A stretch of DNA of 64,000 nt from Vibrio sinaloensis DSM 21326. Its GTDB lineage: Bacteria; Pseudomonadota; Gammaproteobacteria; Enterobacterales; Vibrionaceae. The position numbers and the translations under genes were made by a program. The notes under the pieces were generated by a model, which made no database searches, had not been told where the DNA came from, and was given only the letters and a program-made list of their open reading frames with translations. Of the stretch, positions 33,583-43,295 are shown piece by piece. How positions within the stretch are numbered: position 1 is the first letter of the stretch; each line of letters starts with the position of its first letter. The stretch lies in contig NZ_AEVT01000002.1 of NCBI RefSeq assembly GCF_000189275.1, positions 21,027 through 85,026 on the forward strand, in the 5' to 3' direction.

Positions 33583-35307
33583 ATGTGGCAGCAGGGATTA
33601 GTGTTGGCATTGTTGTTAGGCATAGTGACATGCCTTCTGACAACACGAATTAAACCGAGTTTTATTTTTGCTGGAGCGGCATTCATTGCTTTTTTGGCCG
33701 GGATGATCGAGCTCGGCGAGGTGGCCACAAACTTCACTAACTCTTCCTTACTTACTTTGGTGCTGCTGATCCTTGCGTCAGCAGCGCTAGAGAAGACGCT
33801 ACTCATTAGCTGGGTAAGTCGTTCTCTTTCCACTGGCCGTTTAGGCACGGTCGTCGCTAAGCTAGGTGTTTCTACGGCGTTTCTCTCTTCGTTTACCAAT
33901 AATACTGCGGTCGTCGTGTCGTTAATTGGTGCGATCAAACGTAACCAGCAGCATGCGCCTTCTAAGTTATTGATCCCGCTCTCTTATGCGGCGATCTTAG
34001 GTGGAACACTGACGTTGATCGGCACTTCAACCAATTTGATCATTAATAGTTTTGTGGAAGATGCGGGCCTACCCAGTTTGGGCTTTTTTACCCCAACCAT
34101 GATCGGCTTGTCGGTTTTGTTTGGTGGTATGCTGATCTTGATCCCGCTTAGTTATCTATTGCCCAATTACGACGATCAAAGTCAGGATGACTTGCCTTAT
34201 TTTCTTGAGGCAAGAGTCGAACCCGGTTCCCCTTTAGTTGGGCGCAGTATCAGCCAAAACAACCTAAGGGCTTTAAGAAAACTGTTTTTGGCTGAAGTGG
34301 TGCGAGATGGACAAACCATGCCTTCCGTTGAGCCAGACTTTATCCTGCAAGCTCGAGACAGGTTACTGTTTTGTGGTGATATCGAGAGCGTTGCAACACT
34401 GCAAGAAATTCAAGGTTTGACCTTATTTGGCCAACATCACCTCAATGGGCAAAACTTTGTAGAAGTCGTAGTCAGTTCATCAGCCACGTTCTGCAACAAG
34501 ACGCTAAAATCGAGCCATTTCCGTGACCGATTTGATGCCGTTGTTGTGGCCATTCGTCGTGGTCATGAACGCCTTCAAGGTGGCTTGGGCAACATCGTAT
34601 TGAACGCGGGCGATACTCTGGTACTTGTTCCGGGTAAGCGCTTTGAAGAGGAGAGACGGGCGCATCGTAAAGAATTCGTCCTTATGAACGATCTTGATTC
34701 TAGCGCTCGTCTTGATGCGAATAAATCGGCAATGGTACTGGCTGGTTTTGCATCGGTCATTGCTTTAGCGTTGCTTGATTTGGTGCCTTTAATTAAAGGC
34801 TTATCGATATTTTTGCTGATCACTCTTCTAAGCGGTATTGTCCAGCTCAGTGAGCTGCGTCGTCGGTTTCCTATCGACATCGTGGTGATCGTTGGTTCAG
34901 CTCTTTCTATTGCTCAGTTAATGCTTTCCTCAGGTCTATCAATGGCACTTGGGGAGATGTTCATTGAAGCTTTTAACGGCTGGGGGGTGTTTGGTGCCTT
35001 AGTGGCCACCTACCTACTCACTTTAGTTTTGACCGAACTGGTCACCAACAATGCCGCGGCTGCTCTGGCTTTTCCAATTGGTTATAGCATGGCGATCGGC
35101 TACGGGGTTGACCCGATGCCGTTTATTATGGCGGTATTGTTCGGCGCCAGCGCGAGTTTTATTTCACCTTACGGCTATCAAACTAATTTACTGGTTTACA
35201 GCGTAGGGAATTACAAAATAACCGATTACATCAGAGTGGGGATACCGTTATCTATCGTATATTCGGTGCTGGTATTGGCATTGATTCCCCAGTTTTTCCC
35301 GTTTTAA
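33583..35307 (+). CDS. SLC13/DASS-type permease with TrkA-C domains, probable sulfate transporter
   Basis: A 574-residue inner-membrane protein. The first ~200 and last ~200 residues hold transmembrane helices with the paired motifs SFTNNTAVVVSL and TNNAAAALAFPIGYSMA, which build the anion/sodium site in this superfamily. The central soluble part (about 205-375) has two TrkA-C-like (RCK_C) domains. Its place between cysN and cysC strongly suggests it imports sulfate or another sulfur oxyanion. Proven substrate is not visible from sequence. Confidence 0.85.
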   Translation: MWQQGLVLALLLGIVTCLLTTRIKPSFIFAGAAFIAFLAGMIELGEVATNFTNSSLLTLVLLILASAALEKTLLISWVSRSLSTGRLGTVVAKLGVSTAFLSSFTNNTAVVVSLIGAIKRNQQHAPSKLLIPLSYAAILGGTLTLIGTSTNLIINSFVEDAGLPSLGFFTPTMIGLSVLFGGMLILIPLSYLLPNYDDQSQDDLPYFLEARVEPGSPLVGRSISQNNLRALRKLFLAEVVRDGQTMPSVEPDFILQARDRLLFCGDIESVATLQEIQGLTLFGQHHLNGQNFVEVVVSSSATFCNKTLKSSHFRDRFDAVVVAIRRGHERLQGGLGNIVLNAGDTLVLVPGKRFEEERRAHRKEFVLMNDLDSSARLDANKSAMVLAGFASVIALALLDLVPLIKGLSIFLLITLLSGIVQLSELRRRFPIDIVVIVGSALSIAQLMLSSGLSMALGEMFIEAFNGWGVFGALVATYLLTLVLTELVTNNAAAALAFPIGYSMAIGYGVDPMPFIMAVLFGASASFISPYGYQTNLLVYSVGNYKITDYIRVGIPLSIVYSVLVLALIPQFFPF

Positions 35308-35319
35308 AAGGACACAGTT

Positions 35320-35940
35320 ATGACAACGGAAACGCCAACCAAAGATGAAAACATCGTATGGCATCAACACTCTATTGATAAACAATTTCGTGCCAAGCTT
35401 AAACAGCAAAAACCTGCTGTGTTGTGGTTTACAGGCTTATCGGGCGCCGGTAAGTCAACCGTGGCTGGTGCACTAGAAAATAAACTTGCTCAGCAGGGTT
35501 ACCATACGTATTTGTTGGACGGGGATAATGTTCGTCATGGTCTGTGTAGTGATCTTGGTTTTTCTGAGCAGGATCGCCGAGAGAATATTCGTCGGATAGG
35601 GGAGCTATCAAAACTGATGGCGGATGCTGGATTGATCGTATTATCTGCGTTTATTTCTCCTCACCGCACCGAGCGACAGCTTGTGCGTGATCTGTTACCA
35701 GACGGGGAGTTCATCGAAGTGTTTGTTAACACCTCGCTGGAAGTTTGCGAGCAACGCGATCCGAAAGGTTTATACAAGAAGGCTCGTGCGGGGGAGATCC
35801 CAAATTTCACTGGTATTGACTCAGAGTATGAAGCGCCACTGAATCCTGAAATCGATTTATTGGCAGGCGAGAAATCAATTGAAGCACTGGTGGACGACTG
35901 TTTGCAAGCGCTGAGAGACAGAAACATCATTGGCGAATAA
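35320..35940 (+). CDS. cysC: Adenylylsulfate kinase
   Basis: A 206-residue APS kinase making PAPS. It has the P-loop [32 protein letters not shown] and [22 protein letters not shown]. Last gene of the SUMT-cysD-cysN-permease-cysC operon, followed by a terminator. Confidence 0.97.
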   Translation: MTTETPTKDENIVWHQHSIDKQFRAKLKQQKPAVLWFTGLSGAGKSTVAGALENKLAQQGYHTYLLDGDNVRHGLCSDLGFSEQDRRENIRRIGELSKLMADAGLIVLSAFISPHRTERQLVRDLLPDGEFIEVFVNTSLEVCEQRDPKGLYKKARAGEIPNFTGIDSEYEAPLNPEIDLLAGEKSIEALVDDCLQALRDRNIIGE

Positions 35941-35942
35941 AC

Positions 35943-35972
35943 AAAAAAAGCTTCCAATCGGAAGCTTTTTTA
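35943..35972. terminator. Bidirectional terminator between cysC and cheX
   Basis: AAAAAAGCTTCC, loop AATC, GGAAGCTTTTTT: a fully symmetric hairpin with T-runs on both strands, between two convergent genes. Confidence 0.88.
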
Positions 35973-35989
35973 TTCACCGGAATCTCGAA

Positions 35990-36451
35990 TTACTCGAAGC
36001 AAATCTCGATGAAAGCATTACCCCATTGAGAGGAAAACGGCATGATAATGATCGAGCCTTCGCACTTATGGCGGATGGTGTGCCCCTTACCTGAAACAAC
36101 AACAGGTGTTGCCATATCGAAATCAAAGCCACTCTCAGCCAAGATACGTTTCGCACCACCCGTGACCATGTTAGTGATTTCACCAACCATGTCAGTCACT
36201 TCATCATTGAGGCCATTAGGGCGCTCACCAAGCATATTTTGCATGATTTCTAACGCGAGGCTCTCATCAAATGTAATAGACATAGAACCGCGGCTTTGCG
36301 GACCAACCATCCCTATTAAACCAGATACATCTCCACGTGCGATTTCATCTTTCTTAACACGAGGTTTCTGTGGCTTCAGCTCCAGAGAAGCCATCGTTTT
36401 TAGAACATTCATTAATGAGGCTAAAAACGGGTTTACAAATTCAGCGCGCAT
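35990..36451 (-). CDS. cheX: Chemotaxis protein CheX (CheY-P phosphatase)
   Basis: A 153-residue protein of the CheC/CheX/FliY family. It carries the phosphatase-type signature DEVTDMVGEITNMVTGGAKR (E and N near residues 90 and 93) and, unlike CheC, only one such motif. CheX dimers dephosphorylate CheY-P. It lies alone among non-chemotaxis genes, as in other vibrios. Confidence 0.9.
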   Translation of the reverse strand: MRAEFVNPFLASLMNVLKTMASLELKPQKPRVKKDEIARGDVSGLIGMVGPQSRGSMSITFDESLALEIMQNMLGERPNGLNDEVTDMVGEITNMVTGGAKRILAESGFDFDMATPVVVSGKGHTIRHKCEGSIIIMPFSSQWGNAFIEICFE

Positions 36452-36477
36452 AACTTTCTTCTATATCTTCATTTCGC

Positions 36478-36927
36478 TTATTCAGAGGCGCAGTTTTTAC
36501 ACACACCATGAGACTCAATCACATGATTTGTGATGGTGAATCCATGTTCCTCTGCATTGTTGACTAACAAGGCTACCAAACTATCATCTTGCAGTTCAAT
36601 AACATTACTGCATTTATCACAGATAAGCATATGTGAATAATGCTTGTGAGCATTACACGAGCCACACTGGATATAGCTATTGGTTGATTCAACTCGGTGG
36701 ATGAACCCTTGCTCCATTAGAAAATCCAGTGCCCGATAAACAGTGGGTGGCTTCGCTTGAGGCTCAGTCTGTTTAAGCTCTTCGAGCAACTCATACGCAC
36801 TCGAGGCCTTTGGGCTTGAGCAGATTAACTCGAAAACGCGTTTGCGTTGAGTGGTTAACCGTACTCCGCGAGTGGCACATATTTCTTCAATCTGTTTGAC
36901 TAACTGTAGGCTCAAACTTTTCACCAT
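36478..36927 (-). CDS. zur: Zinc uptake regulator Zur (Fur family)
   Basis: A 149-residue Fur-family repressor. The N-terminal winged helix contains TTQRKRVFELICS and KPPTVYRALDFLMEQGFIHRVE. The structural zinc site has CGSCNAHKHYSHMLICDKC and the C-terminal CKNC near the end. The length, cysteine pattern and RALDFL helix point to Zur rather than Fur. It would repress zinc importers and zinc-free ribosomal paralogues when zinc is plentiful. Confidence 0.88.
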   Translation of the reverse strand: MVKSLSLQLVKQIEEICATRGVRLTTQRKRVFELICSSPKASSAYELLEELKQTEPQAKPPTVYRALDFLMEQGFIHRVESTNSYIQCGSCNAHKHYSHMLICDKCSNVIELQDDSLVALLVNNAEEHGFTITNHVIESHGVCKNCASE

Positions 36928-37104
36928 TACTCATGGACATTTTTAATAATATACCATTTATTCGAGTTTATCGTTGTTCAGAAGGTAATTTATGATTGCG
37001 TCGTCAGTAAGTTACCGAGCTTATAACGATAACGAATTATCGGCTTATTGTGCTTAAGTTACTCTAACTTGAGTGAAAACGAAACCATATAAGTGATTGC
37101 TTTA

Positions 37105-40100
37105 TCAACTTTGTTTACTTGATAGCAATACTTCGCTCGCTTGGTCAAAATCAAACTCCTCTAAAGCATGAGAAATTTGTCTGAATTGACCGGTATTTAA
37201 ACCTAAGGCACTTCCCGAAGAGAGCGCATTGACCAATTCGATGGCTTGCGTGTCACTCTCTGCGAGTAATTGCTCAAGCTGACGGACCAACTTATCATCA
37301 TACGCGTCATCTTGGCTCTGATTCATTTCTTCTGGCATAGACGGTAAACAAGAACCGATACGCTCAATCAGCACTGTTAGCTCATCGACAACTTGCTGAT
37401 GTAGTTTTTCGTTATCGAGGTCTCTCTCCAATTGCGCACACAAATCCTGTAGGTGATCGGCGCCTATATTGCCAGACACGCCTTTTAGGGAGTGAACGTT
37501 GCGTTTTCTGACCTGTTTATCGTCTAGGCTTAATGCAGATGCGACAGCTGAGCTGTCTCCATAGGTACTGGCGAAGCGCTGTAATAATTTCTGATAAAGC
37601 TGATTGTTGCCACTGGCACGAGTTAAGCCGGCTTGGGTATCAATCCCTTCAATGCTTGCTGTCGGACTATTCTGGCTGTGAGCTTGATGCACAAGCTGCT
37701 GTGGGTGTTGAGGGGTAATCCATTTTGCGAGCGTACTAAACATGCTACCCACATCAATGGGCTTAGCTATGATGTCATTCATCCCACTCGCTTGAGCTTT
37801 TTCTTTATCCCGTTCCATGACATTAGCGGTCATAGCAATGATGGGAATTTGGCTATTACCAAGCTGATGACGAATATACTCGGTTGCCTCGTAGCCGTCC
37901 ATAATCGGCATTTGGCAGTCCATTAAAATGCCATCAAACTCTTGAGTCTGGTATAGATCGACGGCTTGCTGACCATTCTCAGCAATGGTGATATGTATCT
38001 GCTGACCTTCAAGTAATTCAGTGGCCAGTTCTTGGTTGATTTCGTTGTCTTCGACCAATAAAAGTTGAGCTCCTGCAAGTGATTGCACGTTGGCTAATTG
38101 CAGTTGCTCTTCGACTTCCCCACGGCTTAAACGCTCATTTTCTACCCCATAAAGCGCGATGATGGCATCGAAAAGGTGCGAAGCAGTAACCGGTTTGTCG
38201 AGCAGGCCAGGTAATTCGATGTGGCGTTTTTGTAAGGCTTCACTGAGCTCTTCTCTGCCATATGCTGTTAGCATCAATACTTTAGGTTGCTGTACCGAGC
38301 TGAAGGCTTGCTGCATGGACTCAATAAGATCAATTCCATCTTTACCGGGCATTTGCCAGTCAGAGATTAATAAGTCAAAGGGAGCGCCATCAGAAGCCGC
38401 TGTCGTTAGTGCAGTGAGGGCGTCGTCGGCGTTGCTTACCTGTTGGCATTCCAGCTTGAGCGAAAGCAAGATGTCTTCAAGTATGATTCGGGCACTGGCA
38501 TTGTCGTCGACGATCAGTACTTTCAGCTTGCCAATCTCTTTGGGTACCACAGTCTGCTCTTGTTTCAGGGCTTGGCTAATTTGAGTCTGAATCGTAAATG
38601 AAAATGTTGAGCCAACACCCGCTTCACTCTCGACTTGTATGTCGCCACCCATCAGTTGGCTCAGTTCTTTACTGATTGCTAAGCCTAGCCCTGTACCACC
38701 GTATTTACGAGTTGTAGAGCTGTCTGCCTGGGTAAACTTACTGAATAGTTTCTGGGTTTGTTCTGGTGTCATTCCTATGCCGCTGTCGGACACTCTGAAT
38801 TTAAGCCGGATGTTTTCACCGCTACGCTCGGCAACGGAGACGGTAATTTTGATTTCACCGCGCTCTGTAAACTTGACCGCGTTATTGGAAAGGTTAATTA
38901 GTACCTGTCCTAGACGCAGTGGATCACCAACCAAAGCGGTTGGCACATCCCTTTCAATGTGGATTAAGAGTTCAAGCCCACGCTCTGATGCTCTGAGTCC
39001 GACGAGATTGGAGATATTATCGAGGACGTTCTCCAATTGAAAATCGACCTGCTCGATATCGAGCTTCCCTGCTTCAATTTTTGAGAAGTCGAGGATGTCG
39101 TTGATTAAGCCCAGTAACGAATCCGCTGATAGCTTAACTTTGTGAATATAGTTGCGTTGTGCCTTGGTCAAGTCAGTTTTAAGTGCTAGGTAACTCATAC
39201 CAATAATGGCATTCATCGGAGTGCGGATTTCGTGGCTCATATTCGCGAGGAAGTCTGATTTAGCACGATTAGCTGAGTTTGCTTCATCACGTGCTATGGC
39301 AAGTTTATTCGCAAAACGTTCAAGTGCAGCATGGGATTTGTTCGCCAGTAGCCCAAGCAGTAACAAGGTAATTAAGAAGATGCCACCACCGATGGCCATT
39401 TTGGTGGTGATGTTGCCAGAATCTTCAACAATCAATAGTTGGTTCTGGTAGATAGGCTCAATGCTTGCCTGAAGCTCTTGGTAACCTTGTGCGAGCTTCG
39501 CGATGTGTTGATGCTCTAACTCTCTTTGTTCAGTGAAGCGAGTAAAAAGCGCTAAGTAACCCTCTGAAGCCTGCATTAATGCATCAATGTGGATTTGCTC
39601 CTCCTCGCTAGTGACCTGCTCATACAGGTTCTCTAGCATCATTAGGATCACAGTGAGTTTGTTTCGCACCGTCTGCGCGAGCATTTGCTGCTGTTCTGAT
39701 TCCAGAGCCATGGCGTAGTCACGATCACTTTGTTGCGCTTCACTGATGTCGGTTTGCAACAATAACAAGCTCGAACTAATAGCGAGCTTATCACTGATGG
39801 CCAGTTGGATGGAGGTCACTGCTTGCTGGGCAGCCTCTAAACGTGCTTTTTGATGAGTACGCAATGCGGTTGCGGCACGAATCAATTCATTGCTTGCCCG
39901 ATCAACCTGAGCGGTAATGCTCGCTTTAAGTGGGTCGCCAATATTAGGCCAGCTACGCATCTGAACTAATGAGGTGCTGTAACGGTTGTAGGCATTGCGG
40001 ATCTGGACAATTAACGTTTGGCTGGTGGAGTCTGTGGTTGATTCTGCCAGTTTATTGATGAGCTGCTGGGCTTTTTTTAATTCAAATTGAGCTTTGTTGA

Positions 40101-40701
40101 GCCGCTCTTGCTTACCATCAAGCACATAACTTTTTTGTTCAGTTTGTGAATTGGCGATCAGGCTGACGAGCCAATGAGATTGAATAGCGTTGTCTGAAGT
40201 AATATCGACTCGTTTTCGCAGATCATCCAGTTCTGTAATACTCGATTCAATGAACTCTTCGTGCTCAACTTGTAGTGTCTGAACCAAAAATTCAGCTTGT
40301 TCGGCAATTTGCGACATTTCTGAACGAGTGGATCGCGCTTGACTCGCGATCTCTACATACTGGTCAAAGGCTTTTTGATGCTCATTGAGCGGAGTACTGA
40401 GTGAAAGCGTCGATTCGTTCTCTAGTGCCACCTGCGCAGTTTGTTTTGCTTTGGCGTTTAATTCATGAAAAAGGCCAATCAGTTCCGCATTTGGCTGGCG
40501 TATATAGCTTTGCTCAACGATTTTCATGTTTTCTAACGTGGAACGTAGCTGAGCGTTATTGGCGTAGTGATCAATGGTTTCAAACCTTTGATTTAGGGTT
40601 ACCCAACCCATCACACCCGCTACCAATAAAAGAATTGAAGCGACGACAAAGCCTGTAAGAATACGTTTGGAATCGAGAGCGTATTTGTTAACGGTGTCCA
40701 T
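37105..40701 (-). CDS. Hybrid sensor histidine kinase with two receiver domains and Hpt
   Basis: A 1198-residue inner-membrane phosphorelay kinase. Domain order: transmembrane helix near residues 15-33, a long alpha-helical periplasmic sensor (about 35-430, rich in Gln and Glu, TorS-like), a second transmembrane helix near 436-455, HisKA with [15 protein letters not shown] (His490), HATPase with [15 protein letters not shown] and [13 protein letters not shown], receiver 1 ([13 protein letters not shown]), receiver 2 ([13 protein letters not shown]) and a C-terminal Hpt domain with [11 protein letters not shown]. The HD-GYP response regulator gene lies 18 bases upstream on the same strand, so the two probably form one operon. 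The signal is unknown. Confidence 0.9.
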   Translation of the reverse strand: MDTVNKYALDSKRILTGFVVASILLLVAGVMGWVTLNQRFETIDHYANNAQLRSTLENMKIVEQSYIRQPNAELIGLFHELNAKAKQTAQVALENESTLSLSTPLNEHQKAFDQYVEIASQARSTRSEMSQIAEQAEFLVQTLQVEHEEFIESSITELDDLRKRVDITSDNAIQSHWLVSLIANSQTEQKSYVLDGKQERLNKAQFELKKAQQLINKLAESTTDSTSQTLIVQIRNAYNRYSTSLVQMRSWPNIGDPLKASITAQVDRASNELIRAATALRTHQKARLEAAQQAVTSIQLAISDKLAISSSLLLLQTDISEAQQSDRDYAMALESEQQQMLAQTVRNKLTVILMMLENLYEQVTSEEEQIHIDALMQASEGYLALFTRFTEQRELEHQHIAKLAQGYQELQASIEPIYQNQLLIVEDSGNITTKMAIGGGIFLITLLLLGLLANKSHAALERFANKLAIARDEANSANRAKSDFLANMSHEIRTPMNAIIGMSYLALKTDLTKAQRNYIHKVKLSADSLLGLINDILDFSKIEAGKLDIEQVDFQLENVLDNISNLVGLRASERGLELLIHIERDVPTALVGDPLRLGQVLINLSNNAVKFTERGEIKITVSVAERSGENIRLKFRVSDSGIGMTPEQTQKLFSKFTQADSSTTRKYGGTGLGLAISKELSQLMGGDIQVESEAGVGSTFSFTIQTQISQALKQEQTVVPKEIGKLKVLIVDDNASARIILEDILLSLKLECQQVSNADDALTALTTAASDGAPFDLLISDWQMPGKDGIDLIESMQQAFSSVQQPKVLMLTAYGREELSEALQKRHIELPGLLDKPVTASHLFDAIIALYGVENERLSRGEVEEQLQLANVQSLAGAQLLLVEDNEINQELATELLEGQQIHITIAENGQQAVDLYQTQEFDGILMDCQMPIMDGYEATEYIRHQLGNSQIPIIAMTANVMERDKEKAQASGMNDIIAKPIDVGSMFSTLAKWITPQHPQQLVHQAHSQNSPTASIEGIDTQAGLTRASGNNQLYQKLLQRFASTYGDSSAVASALSLDDKQVRKRNVHSLKGVSGNIGADHLQDLCAQLERDLDNEKLHQQVVDELTVLIERIGSCLPSMPEEMNQSQDDAYDDKLVRQLEQLLAESDTQAIELVNALSSGSALGLNTGQFRQISHALEEFDFDQASEVLLSSKQS

Positions 40702-40719
40702 TTACTGCCTCAGTAGGTG

Positions 40720-41757
40720 TTAGAATTCATCTTTAAATGCATCGCGTATTTGCAAGATTGTGTCGAGCTGGCTTATGAAAATGGGCACAAGGTTGGGGTC
40801 AAAATGGCTGCCAGCGTCTTGTTCTAAAACCGCTACTGCTTTCTCAACGGGCCACGCTTTTTTATAGGGGCGTTCACTGGTCAAGGCATCAAAAACATCA
40901 GCAATGGCGACAATACGAGCGCTGAGTGGAATCTCTTCACCTTTCAAGCCATGTGGATAGCCACTTCCGTCCCATTTTTCATGATGGTAAAGCGCGATCT
41001 CTTGAGCCATTTGCAGCAGTAGCGAGTCACTATCGGCGATAATATCGGCACCAATTTTGACGTGACCTTGCATCACTTGCCATTCCTCCGCATCGAGCTT
41101 TCCTGGTTTTCTCAAAACGGCATCGGGAATGCCTATCTTTCCGATATCGTGCATAGGAGAAGCTTGGAATACCAACTCAATCCAGCGCTCGCTAACATCT
41201 AACTGTTGAGCAAGTATTTTAGAGTAGTGGCTCATTCGTACAACGTGCATCCCGGTTTCGTTATCTTTGTACTCAGCAGCACGACCCAATCGTTGAATGA
41301 CTTCTAACCGGCTTTTTTCCAACTGTTCGGTGCGTTGTTTCACTTTAATCGCGAGCGCCAAATTATGATCATGCAACTCTATATGGGTTTTGACTCGCGC
41401 TTTAACGATCGGCGGGCTAACTGGCTTGGTAATGTAATCCACCGCTCCGAGCTCAAACCCTTTTTGTTCATCAACCACTTCTGCTTTTGCTGTGACAAAA
41501 ATGATCGGGATATCGGCGGTGAATGGGTTGTTCTTTAACTTTGTACAGACCTCGTATCCGTCCATCTCTGGCATCATGATATCGAGCAAGATCAAGTGTG
41601 GCTTGGGAGCGCTGTTGGCAATCTGTATGGCTTTCGCTCCGCTGGTGGCCGCCTTTATTCGGAACTCATCAGACAAAATACCAGACAAGGTATGAATATT
41701 ATCCGGAATATCGTCGACTACTAGGACGATAGGTTTCTCATTCGAATTGGTAGGCAT
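40720..41757 (-). CDS. Response regulator with HD-GYP c-di-GMP phosphodiesterase domain
   Basis: A 345-residue RpfG-like protein. The receiver (about 10-125) has LILLDIMMPEMDGYE with the phospho-acceptor Asp. A short coiled-coil linker follows. The HD-GYP domain (about 155-340) keeps MHDIGKIGIPD, HVKIGADI, YHHEKWDGSGYP and the IVAIADVFDALTSERPYK metal-binding segment, so it should be an active phosphodiesterase. It precedes the hybrid kinase and likely receives phosphate from it. Confidence 0.92.
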   Translation of the reverse strand: MPTNSNEKPIVLVVDDIPDNIHTLSGILSDEFRIKAATSGAKAIQIANSAPKPHLILLDIMMPEMDGYEVCTKLKNNPFTADIPIIFVTAKAEVVDEQKGFELGAVDYITKPVSPPIVKARVKTHIELHDHNLALAIKVKQRTEQLEKSRLEVIQRLGRAAEYKDNETGMHVVRMSHYSKILAQQLDVSERWIELVFQASPMHDIGKIGIPDAVLRKPGKLDAEEWQVMQGHVKIGADIIADSDSLLLQMAQEIALYHHEKWDGSGYPHGLKGEEIPLSARIVAIADVFDALTSERPYKKAWPVEKAVAVLEQDAGSHFDPNLVPIFISQLDTILQIRDAFKDEF

Positions 41758-42179
41758 GGCTGTAAATCCTTTACGGCGACATTTGTCTCAATAGTAATGC
41801 ATAGAATAGTTAGAATTTATAAAGAGTTGCAGGACTTATTTGCTAATCCGAGCAGTTATGGTGAGAAGAGTGAAGTGAGTACAAGTTTGGTCAGTTAGTT
41901 GAACCTTGATGTGGAAATGGTATACCTAGCTTTAGGTTACTCATAGGCCAAATACTATTGGAGGTAAATGCCAAACCGAGTCGTTACTATTTAATTGTTT
42001 GTATATCAATGCCTTAATGGTTGATTGGTGATATCATCTAGCTTTGGGGTTATAGGTATACTAAAGCTTGTTTAGCGGTACAGGTGGCGTCGAAGCTAAG
42101 GAATTTCTGAATGTTTTCGATTCAATGTGTATAATCGCGGATTCTGTTTTGACCACGAAGCTCACTGTTTAGCGAGACT
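41758..42179. other. Intergenic region upstream of the dusA fragment
   Basis: The part near 41758 is the upstream region of the HD-GYP gene. The middle (41800-42100) shows no gene, repeat or RNA I can recognise. The end (42107-42174) is the integrase-like relic described separately. Confidence 0.5.
42107..42174 (-). pseudogene. Relic of the 5' part of a dusA-type integrase gene
   Basis: These 68 bases align without gaps to 56341-56408, inside the N-terminal coding part of the resident integrase, with 55 of 68 identical by hand count. Read on the minus strand, the relic gives TVSFVVKTESAIIHIESKTF against TVDIVVKKNSAIIHRESKTF in the integrase. A TAA interrupts it two codons before TVS. I infer a remnant of an older integrase gene left by an earlier element at this site. 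It also contains TATAAT (42130-42135), which may act as the promoter for the dusA fragment. Confidence 0.65.
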
Positions 42180-42253
42180 CACCTTATGAAACCTGACAAT
42201 ACTAGTAAATACGCGGCTAACCGCTTTTCTATTGCACCCATGTTGGATTGGAC
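42180..42253 (+). repeat. Left attachment-site repeat (dusA 5' end)
   Basis: Identical to 56561-56610 over its first 50 bases (42180-42229). Similarity continues to 42253 with two mismatches (T/C at 42230, A/G at 42236). It covers the dusA ribosome site, start codon and first 22 codons. Confidence 0.92.
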
Positions 42254-42275
42254 TCACTTTCTAAGCTATTGCTAG
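42186..42275 (+). pseudogene. dusA: Truncated dusA 5' fragment
   Basis: The first 23 codons match intact dusA ([20 protein letters not shown], then DWT) before the frame runs into element DNA and stops at 42275 after 29 codons. It is the displaced start of the host gene at the left end of the element. It could still be transcribed, but has no catalytic part. Confidence 0.88.
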
Positions 42276-42598
42276 TCTCGCCGTAAATCATCCGTACTAT
42301 ATCTGTACTTGCTATATAATTCTTTGTTTTCTCACGCCATAAAATTATAGCCTCTAAAGCCTTTCCATTGCTGAACTGAATTGCTTAGTATTTACTTTCA
42401 ATGAATTATGAGTGTTTTAGGATGAGTGTTCATACTTTTGATGCTCTGAAAGTCTCAGACTTAAGTCTAAAAAACTAAATTGAAACTCACAAAAATAGTA
42501 ATCAATGTATTGAACTGCATTTATTTGCATTCAATTATTGACTTAATAATGATAGTTTTACGCAATGATAAATAGAATTGGTGCTCTTAGTGAGTAAG
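42254..42598. other. Left end of the element, AT-rich non-coding
   Basis: About 345 bases without a convincing gene. At 42292-42310 it holds a paired GTACT motif (cGTACTatatctGTACT) that recurs near the right end at 56475-56493, a candidate integrase arm site. The rest is AT-rich and has no other structure I can name. Confidence 0.5.
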
Positions 42599-43144
42599 AT
42601 GCAGGTCGAAGAGGTTCAGCAACGCTTTTTTGCAATTAGTGCCGCAAATAGTAGTAAGAAGCTTCCAGAAACAATAACGCTCTCTTCCGGTGATGAGCAA
42701 TCAATGACAGACATTGAAGATTTAAGACAGAGAGGGAAAATCTCTTGGGATCTCGCTCTGAAGTCACAACCATGGAAGTATGCTGTTAGTAACGTCGATC
42801 ATATGATCAAATGTGTCGCATATTATGGAAATGGAGTCGATGGGTACTATTGTGTAGGTTATGCATTGGGTTGCATAAATGCTGATGGTACAGCGATAGA
42901 GCTTAACTACATCGAAAAACGAAGCGATGCAAGTCTAGACCTATGTGGAAACTTTTTAAACGTGATAGTGGAAGCATGGTCTCTTTATGGTCTATATCTT
43001 AATCATACTGAGCAAGCTAAAATCAACAAGTTTGCTTTAATAGGGCCTTTGCCAGGAGTTAAAAAATACTATCAAGAGAAAGGATTCGAATGGTTCGAAG
43101 ATTACTGTGGTACAAATGCGATGGTTAAATTTTTAACAAAATAG
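42599..43144 (+). CDS. Unrecognised cargo protein, possibly GNAT-like
   Basis: About 181 residues from the ATG at 42599; in-frame GTG and TTG starts exist at 42590, 42581 and 42578, and none has a strong ribosome site. I do not recognise the family. The C-terminal part, KINKFALIGPLPGVKKYYQE followed by KGFEWFEDY, has the rhythm of a GNAT acetyltransferase end (loop, helix, then YxxKGF). There are no signal peptide or membrane segments. The gene is more AT-rich than the phage core and lies between the left att site and the repressor, a usual place for lysogenic-conversion genes. Confidence 0.5.
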   Translation: MQVEEVQQRFFAISAANSSKKLPETITLSSGDEQSMTDIEDLRQRGKISWDLALKSQPWKYAVSNVDHMIKCVAYYGNGVDGYYCVGYALGCINADGTAIELNYIEKRSDASLDLCGNFLNVIVEAWSLYGLYLNHTEQAKINKFALIGPLPGVKKYYQEKGFEWFEDYCGTNAMVKFLTK

Positions 43145-43295
43145 TCTTTGTATATATTGTGTTTTTTTTAATCAGTGATAGAATCGCCGGCCACACAAAT
43201 GTGCTATTAAATTGATATTAAATTTGGTACAGTGTGTACATTGCTACTAGATATTTAGCTACTAGCAAGTCTAATTTTTACTCCAAGGAGTTATT

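Noticed and set aside
37533..40658. Plus-strand frames opposite the hybrid kinase
   Set aside because: Shadows of the kinase coding sequence. No domain pattern or ribosome site is visible.
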